Assembly (NCBI RefSeq): GCF_019175385.1
Contig: NC_083345.1
Span: 123,755,657-123,819,656, forward strand
Direction: 5' to 3'
From: Lycium barbarum
Lineage: Eukaryota; Streptophyta; Magnoliopsida; Solanales; Solanaceae
Length of the DNA stretch: 64,000 nucleotides
Part shown: positions 57,601-64,000 of the stretch, piece after piece
Layout: every line of letters starts with the position of its first letter
Position numbering within the stretch: position 1 is the stretch's first letter
The notes under the pieces: model-generated
What the model was told of the DNA's origin: nothing
Databases searched by the model: none
Seen by the model: only the letters and a program-made list of their open reading frames with translations
Position numbers and translations under genes: made by a program

Positions 57601-58420
57601 TCATAGCTAAAGCCAATATTTAAAGTTTCGAACAATTTGGCAAGCTTATAGGCATATGACCACGTAGCTCGTTTATACTTAGGTGAAGGTCTCTAAGCAT
57701 TGGAAGATAATCACACATATCAGCAGGAAGATTTCCTGATAAGGTATTATTTGTAAATGCAATGACTTCAATTCCAGAAATGTTGAAGATCGAGAATGGT
57801 ATAGAACCTGTAAGTTCATTAGATTCTATGTACAGTTTTTTTAGGTTTTGAAGTTTTCCAATCTCTTTTGGGATCTGGCCCCCTAAGGAATTGAATCTCA
57901 AATCTAAAGTTTGAAGCGTGGAAATATTAGAAAATAGCGAAGGGATGACACCATTGAAACTATTATTCCTTAGAGTCAGAACTTGAAGTTGGTTTAAGAC
58001 CCCAAACCATGACGGAGCCTTCCCGCTGAAGTTATTAACACCAAAATTAAGAAACCTTAATCGACGCAGATGTGCCATTTCTTGAGGCAAATTGCCATAG
58101 AAATTGTTGCTACTCAGGTCAAGAGAAACAAGAAATGTGAGATTTCCAAAATCAGGGGAAATTCTGCCTGTGAGACCCATGTTGGAAATATTCAGTGATG
58201 TCACTCTCTGGTGGCGAGAACCACAAGTGACTCCAATCCAATGACAAACAGAAGTAGCTGGAGACCAACTTTCATCCAACAAGTGAAAGGGGTCTGAAAT
58301 GATTTGAGATTTTAATGAAAGAAGAGCTGATTGATCAGTAGAAATGTTTGCATGAGTCATGGCTAAACTAGCCACAACCAAGTGAAACAACAAAAGAAAT
58401 GAAGTGAAGACTTTCTCCAT
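54650..58420 (-). pseudogene. RLK-D: LRR receptor-like kinase with one nonsense codon
   Basis: Exons 58420-57517, 57426-57211, 57085-55079 and 54993-54650 join with GT-AG introns of 90, 125 and 85 bp into 3,471 nt (1,157 codons with stop), in frame throughout except TAA at 57620-57622 (codon 267). RLK-A has CAA there (CSKLQLLGL), so a single C-to-T change closed the gene. Exon 1 also lacks 144 nt relative to RLK-A, exactly two LRRs, in frame. Signal peptide, LRR cap, LRRs, membrane helix and the kinase (GSGSFGSVYKG, HCDLKPSN, DFG, APEYG) are otherwise intact, again non-RD. The start MEKVFTSFLLLFHLVV is chosen by match to RLK-A; an in-frame ATG 33 bp upstream is less likely. An allele without the stop may exist, and a truncated secreted LRR protein of 266 residues is possible. 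Confidence 0.9.
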
Positions 58421-58488
58421 TAGTAGGGGTGTAGAAATAATTAGAAAGATCAACTAGGCTTGGCTTGTTACAATGGGGGCTCTGAGAC

Positions 58489-58496
58489 TTTAAATA
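58489..58496 (-). promoter_or_regulatory. TATA box of RLK-D
   Basis: TATTTAAA about 70 bp upstream of the RLK-D ATG, in a stretch nearly identical to the RLK-A promoter, so the promoter was duplicated with the gene. Confidence 0.6.
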
Positions 58497-59822
58497 GTGA
58501 TCAATTGATCTTCTTTTTGGTCTTCATGGTCTTTTTAAATTCCTTTTCTTGAGGCCTAGCTAGCTTTAATCTGACAGAAAATCTTTTTTCGTTCATTCTA
58601 TCAACTATCTCTATATAAAAATATATATTAGTTGGAACACAATTGGAAAGAAAGAAAGAAGAAAACAACTTTACTAAGTTTTCACATTAAACAGTAAAAA
58701 AGATTCCGATAATCATTTTCGCCATTGCTTACAAAATACTCGGAAAGAAGAAAGATTATTATAACATCCTTAATTAATAAAGATTGTTTTATTGTTTCCT
58801 CTGTTCAAGAAGTACGTTCTATAATATATTAGTAGTTACATAGTAAAATTCCTATGAAAATAGATATTCTAGTTTATGTCTAAAGTAAGTTTAAAAACTA
58901 TTATAAATAGGGGTGTTACTACGTATTTTTCGTATGTATAACATCAAATGGTATGAAATTTGACCATCATTTTAAGATATATTTTTTCACCAAATTGATA
59001 TGAGAAAAGTTGCAATTTATATTACTTTTCATATAGTTTTCAAATATATAAATTTTAATGTTAAAATATCAAATTAATTCAATCCAATTTAGCTTCTTTT
59101 GAATGACCTGATTAAATAGTGGTAGAGGGGTAGTTGCGGAGGATAAAATAGTTCTTATGAGCATAATCTGGGTGATTAAACACCAAATTAAATAAGTAGG
59201 AGGGGAATCTAAATCATACTTCTCCTTATCCTCTTCGTATTTAACAACCAAAACAACCCTTAAGAGGCCCCAAAGACATGACCAAAGCGGAGTTCAAAAT
59301 TGGCTGGTCGACCGAAGTTATTTACATCTGCTAGCCACAAAGTGTATAAATATGTATATTTTTTGTATACAACATACATAAATTATATAAAAAAAAATTG
59401 TATATATATACATACAATAAATTATATAAAACATATACAATTTTTCGGCTATTATTTTGGGAGCCGCTATAAGTGTTGTTCCCCTAAAGTTTGTAAGTAG
59501 AAAAGGAATTCCTCTAGTGCGTCCAAAAGACTTGACGAACGTCAGTAAGGTCTTGTTTTTTTCTCTTTCCCAAACAGAGAAAGACTTGATCAAATCCGAG
59601 TCTTGCTTTCATCTCACAATATGCAATCTCTTGCAGTTTTACATTAACTAAGTTATTATTAAAACTGAGGAATAATTGATTGATCAATTAATTTTTCTAA
59701 TTTTTTAACAACTATATTGTCTATCACTTTCTCTGTCTCATTTTACATGATACGGTTTCTTTTTAGTTTATTTAAAAATAGACACATTTAATTTCTAGGT
59801 TAAAAACCATTTGATATTAAGC

Positions 59823-60001
59823 TTTTTTTGGTTTCTCACCCAGTGTTGTGTATCCGCATTGAAGCCCGACTATATCGGGATTCGTGTCGTGTAAGGCCCA
59901 TTTCTGGGGAAGCACTCCCTCCCAAGAATTTTTTTTCATACTCACAGTCACAACTCGAACCCGAGACTCTGGTTAAGAGAGGAACAATCCCATCACTACA
60001 A
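59823..60001 (-). mobile_element. SINE, tRNA-derived, inserted in the RLK-D flank
   Basis: On the minus strand it has a B box GGTTCGAGTTG, the family core GGGAGTGCTTCCCC, the 3' block TCGGGCTTCAATGCGGATAC, then GGTGAGAAACC and an A tail. The RLK-A flank has an uninterrupted GATATTAAGCTCTTTGGTGG at the corresponding place (27645), proving insertion after the duplication. The target duplication is short and blurred by the A tail. Confidence 0.8.
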
Positions 60002-60463
60002 CTTTGGTGGTGATATTAAGTTTTTAATTATACTATTAATGACATGATGTTACAGCCACAAGAATAATCCTGGCATGTTACACAAGTTTTAAAGTTTTTC
60101 TTTTTTCTCTTAAATTTCATGTTAGTTAAACATCGTCAACATAAATTGGGACAAAGAATGTCGTAAAGTATTGTGTCTATTCACAATTTATTTAAATAAC
60201 TGAAGTGTGATGTGTCAAATCATAAGAAAGGTCAGAGAAATAAAGGTAAACGTGGAGGTAGGTCTCTAAAATTATTCCTTATTTTAATGTTTAAATAGTT
60301 CTTTTGGAACAAATTTCAAAAGCTAGCTAGTTTAATTACCTCTAAAATAAATAGCACTTTCAGTAACAGATGTTATTACTAGTAATTTATGTACTAGGGA
60401 TATAATTCAAAACATTGGAACTCACTGGGGATATTTGTTAGTGTATTTACTTTCATTAATATA

Positions 60464-60754
60464 GGTGTAATACATAAACTGGTCGTCAAACTTGGCCTCA
60501 ACTGGCAAGTTCCAACTTTGAATGTGCATAAGTAGGCACCTCAACTTGTATAAAGTTGAACACGTAAACACAAATGCTGACATGGCACTGACGTGACACA
60601 TAAATTTTGAAGTTGTCTAGATGATCATTTTGTAAGTTAAATTGTTCAACTGACAAAGTGGAGACAAGTTAAGGTGCTTACTTGTGTAACTCAAAGCTGG
60701 AAGACATACTTGTTAGCTGAGGCCAAGTTTGAGGACCTGTTTATATATTATGCC
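60464..60754. mobile_element. MULE-type MITE (copy 2)
   Basis: The counterpart of 28109-28389, flanked by the same 9-bp ATTAATATA (60455-60463 and 60755-60763). It was present before the segment was duplicated. Confidence 0.75.
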
Positions 60755-60960
60755 ATTAATATATGTAGTCTTTGTTTCCTCATTCATTTAGAGCCTGTTT
60801 GGAAAGCTAAAGGGAATTAGAATTGGGTGTATAGGTCTTTTTGATACCTTCCGGTAACTTAGCTATGAAAATCAACCATATGATATTGAGTTGTAACCTA
60901 GGTAAATAGTTTTTCTACAAAGACAAATTTAAAATTGGAAACCAATTATTATTTAAATTG

Positions 60961-61226
60961 AAAAGGCTCAAATATGTCATCAAGTTATCAGAAAAGGCTC
61001 AAATATGTCATCAAGTTATCAGAAAAGGCTCATTCATGCCACTCATTAATAGTTGAGCTCAAAAATGCCACAATTGTGACCATTTTGGGTCATGTATGCC
61101 ATTACTCATTAATAGAACTCTACTACTACCACCAGATTTTGTCATGTTGCATTATCTAAACCCATAATTTTACAAGTGGCATATATGAGCCATTTCGTAG
61201 TTCAGTGACATATTTGAGCCTTTTTC
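60961..61226. mobile_element. MITE (copy 2) with 31-bp internal duplication
   Basis: The counterpart of 28594-28821. Its left end is doubled: a 31-bp unit starting AAAAGGCTCAAATATGTCAT occurs twice without a gap (60961-60991 and 60992-61022). Confidence 0.65.
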
Positions 61227-61743
61227 CAATTCCTATATAAACCTCAATCTTTTCTAATTTTATGTAATAAGCTTATAAGGACAAGTTTTCTCCGTTATAT
61301 TAATAACATTATTAAGTTTTATGAAAAAATTATGTTCTCTTATTTAATTATATTATGAATCTAATCTTATTCTATATCCTTCATAATTTTTACGTATTTC
61401 TTGCCTCTTAAAAAACACATTAACATGTCAAATTGTGTAATTACACCAAATTTCAATTACATGGGTGGCTTTCCAAACAAGCCCTAAAGTCTCTCATTCA
61501 ACCAAAAATTGAAAGAAAATAGTTATATCCGTTCGTCATTGACTTTAAGAAGAAAGCACACACGTTACTTCTTTTTTTCGTGAAAAAGAAAGACATGATT
61601 TTGGCGATTATTGCGGTGTTGCGGTTGTTAATCTAAAAGTTCTTTTTCGCTAATCACAAGATGAAACCATTAATTGCCAGCTTAACTCTCACTTAATTGA
61701 TGCCTTAACTTGATTGAGCGTATGTTCTTGATTGTTTTATTCT

Positions 61744-62045
61744 ATTCCATCCGTTCACTTTTACTTGTCCACTATATTAAAAATAAATTTTCATTTTTAC
61801 TTGATCACTTTAGCATATCGAGGAAAGGCACATTTTTATTTTTATTTTACCCTTAACATTAATTATTCATTTCCTAATCATTACATTAATTATTCATTTC
61901 CTAATCATTCTCCAAATTCAATGAGACAATACACTAATTAATATGGGTATTATAGTAAAATATATACTTCATTTATTAATTCTTAAATGACCTGTAAAGT
62001 CAAAAGTGGACTAGTAAAAGTGAATGGTGGGAGACTGGGAGTATT
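61744..62045. mobile_element. Stowaway-like MITE
   Basis: The left end CCATCCGTTCACTTTTACTT then GTCCACTA pairs with TAGTAAAAGTGAATGG at the right, a terminal inverted repeat of about 25 bp. The interior is AT-rich with a 24-bp direct repeat (TTAATTATTCATTTCCTAATCATT, at 61858-61907). It is absent from the RLK-A flank (29350-29360), so it inserted after the duplication or was lost there. Confidence 0.65.
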
Positions 62046-63088
62046 CTATTTTACTCTGCAATGCATCTCAATGCAATTCAAAAAACTATTTTTTGAAGCT
62101 TTAAACGAAACAACATTCTGAAAATTTAATTATCTTTCTTTATTGTTAAATACACTGAACAACAAACCTAATGCATGTATGAAATCCCCAACTCTTCTCT
62201 GTATTACCAACTTTATGAATTGAATATTTTTCCTAGTCATTTGTGCATTTTACCCGTAATTGAAGCTTTAATTACCTTGCAAGTTTTTACATATTTTGAT
62301 AAATTTGAATAACTATATGGGATTTTTAAATGATACAAGGAGTGATGATGTGGAAAATATGATACTGACACTACAAAATCTATTTATTCAACCAAATTTA
62401 AAATTGGTCCAAAAGTTTGTTGTCTTTCTTATGTGGAAATGATTATTAAACTTGTTTCAAATTATTTTTTTCCAATAAAATTTATTATAGACAAGTCAAA
62501 ATATCATCGTGACATTCACTTTCTATCTTAGTACATGCCTAATCATATATAGCTAAAAATATTAGAAAAAAGTAATTAAAAAAATACAGTTATCCTCCAA
62601 ATAATAATAATAATAAATAATTGCAAGCGAGATTGATCTTTCAGATATTGAAATTTTTTACAAAAGAGGAGATAATCAACGTTTTTTATAATTTTGGACA
62701 AATGGTTAGTTAAACGTGAAATACTAAAACTGCATACACATTTAAGAAACTACAATATATATTACTTAAGAAAATAAATTAAATTAAGAATAAATAAAAA
62801 ATACATCATTACTTAACATTTTTTTTTATGGAAAAGGAAATATTAAAGTAAGAAAAACATATAATTTCATTAACTTTTCAATTCCTTTTGTATGATTTAA
62901 TTGAAGAAACATCTACAAAAGTATTTCGTCATATCAAGACTTTTATTTATTTAATTTGACATGCTATCTTTATTTATAAGTTAACTTCATTAACGTCATT
63001 ATACGACAATTTGTAGCATCAAATATTTTTTTTATTACTTGAATACCGTAAATTTTCCCAAAAATGGGTTAGCCAATATAAGTTTAAT

Positions 63089-64000
63089 AACTAAAAATAA
63101 TTGGTATCGTTCACCCTCTATCCCAAAAATGGGTTATCCAATATAAGTCTAATTATTTCTTCCTCAATCCCAAAATAATTGGTATCTTTCACTTTTCGAG
63201 AGTCAATTCCGAGCTAACTTGGATATTGATTTAATATATTAAAATTAAAAGTTAGATATTCAAAAACTATACGAAAAATACTATAAGCTGTAATTTTCTC
63301 ATATCAATATGATGAATATATATATGTGCAAGGATTTATTAAAATTTTCTCATATCAATTTTCTGCAATGCGGAACATTAATTTATATGCAAGGATTTAT
63401 TAAAATTGCAATAAATAGTAGACATGAATCCGTAACTTTTAAAATACAATGAGTTCAAACTAAGAATTAAAGGTTGAACCCATAGAGTTTAAATCTTGGA
63501 TCCGCCTCTATATGAGATGAGAAATTTCACCTATTATGATGTGGGGTGCAAGTCCCGAGAAATGGAGTGTAAGCCCCATTAATCTTAATATAAATTAGTG
63601 AAACAACATAATAACACAAAATATAGAAAGAATATCAAAATTTAAGAAAATTAAAATGGACTAAAGAAACTCATAACTAGCATGTAGTAATAAGAATAAA
63701 CAATGCAATAGTGTTAACTTCTTAACTTTCAAACAATTACAAAATCACAATTTCTTAAAAATGTTATGAAACTACATATAAGTTAAATAATGAATAAACT
63801 TTGTTAATTGTATAATTTAAAACATCAATCCTTTATGAATAAATACAGAACTGCTTTCAAATAGTAAATTAATAAAAGTTTGATGATTTTGAGAGATAGA
63901 ATTAAAACCTGAAAACTAATAGAAAGTGAAGATATAAATTTTAGCAATCTAAGTTGCTCTCGATCTTATATTTGTATAGATGAATAGTGCAAATAAGTAA
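63089..64000. other. intergenic, resembles the 3' flank of RLK-C
   Basis: 63300-63365 holds a short doubled TTTTCTCATATCAAT stretch. From about 63565 to 63950 the sequence resembles 36185-36540, downstream of RLK-C (CCCCATTAATCTT, AATTTAAGAAGATTAAAATGG, TCAAACAATTACAA and TTTTGAGAGATA in order). No gene is inside. Confidence 0.5.

Larger units (their letters stand above)
58421..63088. repeat. RLK-D upstream segment, copy of 25829-30236
   Basis: Homologous along its length to the RLK-A upstream segment, with the same two MITEs in the same positions. It is distinguished by a SINE at 59823-60001, a Stowaway-like MITE at 61744-62045 and a 31-bp tandem duplication at 60961-61022. It has no gene. 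Confidence 0.8.

Overview
The window is plant nuclear DNA. It is AT-rich and gene-poor, with spliced genes, nested LTR retrotransposons, LINEs, SINEs and MITEs. The element families (an RTE LINE ending in TTG repeats, Gypsy LTRs beginning TGTAACACCCCG, tRNA-type SINEs and CCGAACCGAA-rich hAT MITEs) and the receptor-kinase family suggest a Solanaceae species. That assignment rests on recalled family resemblance, not on a search.

Layout. 1-3596: 5' part of a decayed minus-strand Ty1-copia element. 3597-9786: no gene, but a SINE and two MITEs. 9787-15273: a compact 2.5-kb non-autonomous Gypsy element with one long unusual ORF; a 2,981-bp solo LTR is nested in its left LTR. 15985-20827: a receptor-kinase relic followed by a decayed plus-strand copia element that carries a MULE-type insertion. 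21909-25828: the one intact gene, a four-exon LRR receptor kinase (RLK-A). 25829-31300: its upstream flank with shared MITEs. 31335-33420: pseudogene RLK-B. 33971-36429: a 1.24-kb tandem duplication. 37355-41914: pseudogene RLK-C, split by a truncated Gypsy LTR. 42770-46475: LINE debris, an LTR-like tract and an hAT MITE. 46859-50860: a full-length RTE LINE with a 15-bp target duplication and one nonsense codon. 51300-52350: scraps of apparently unrelated genes. 53085-54217: CACTA, RLK and LINE fragments. 54650-58420: RLK-D, a near-complete paralogue of RLK-A with one nonsense codon. 58421-63088: a copy of RLK-A's upstream flank. The right edge resembles the 3' flank of RLK-C, so another receptor kinase may lie just outside.

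Biology. The host content is a birth-and-death cluster of subfamily-XII-like LRR receptor kinases, all on the minus strand: one intact, one a single substitution from open, two badly broken and two relics. The kinase is of the non-RD type (HCD in place of HRD), typical of pattern-recognition receptors, so a role in surface immunity is likely but the ligand is unknown. Transposable elements account for much of the decay and for most of the sequence between copies.

The least explained features are the gag-fusion ORF of the small Gypsy element, the palindromic ACGGACCGT array just upstream of the putative LTR start, and the fragment island at 51-52 kb. No RNA genes, CRISPR arrays or bacterial features were seen.
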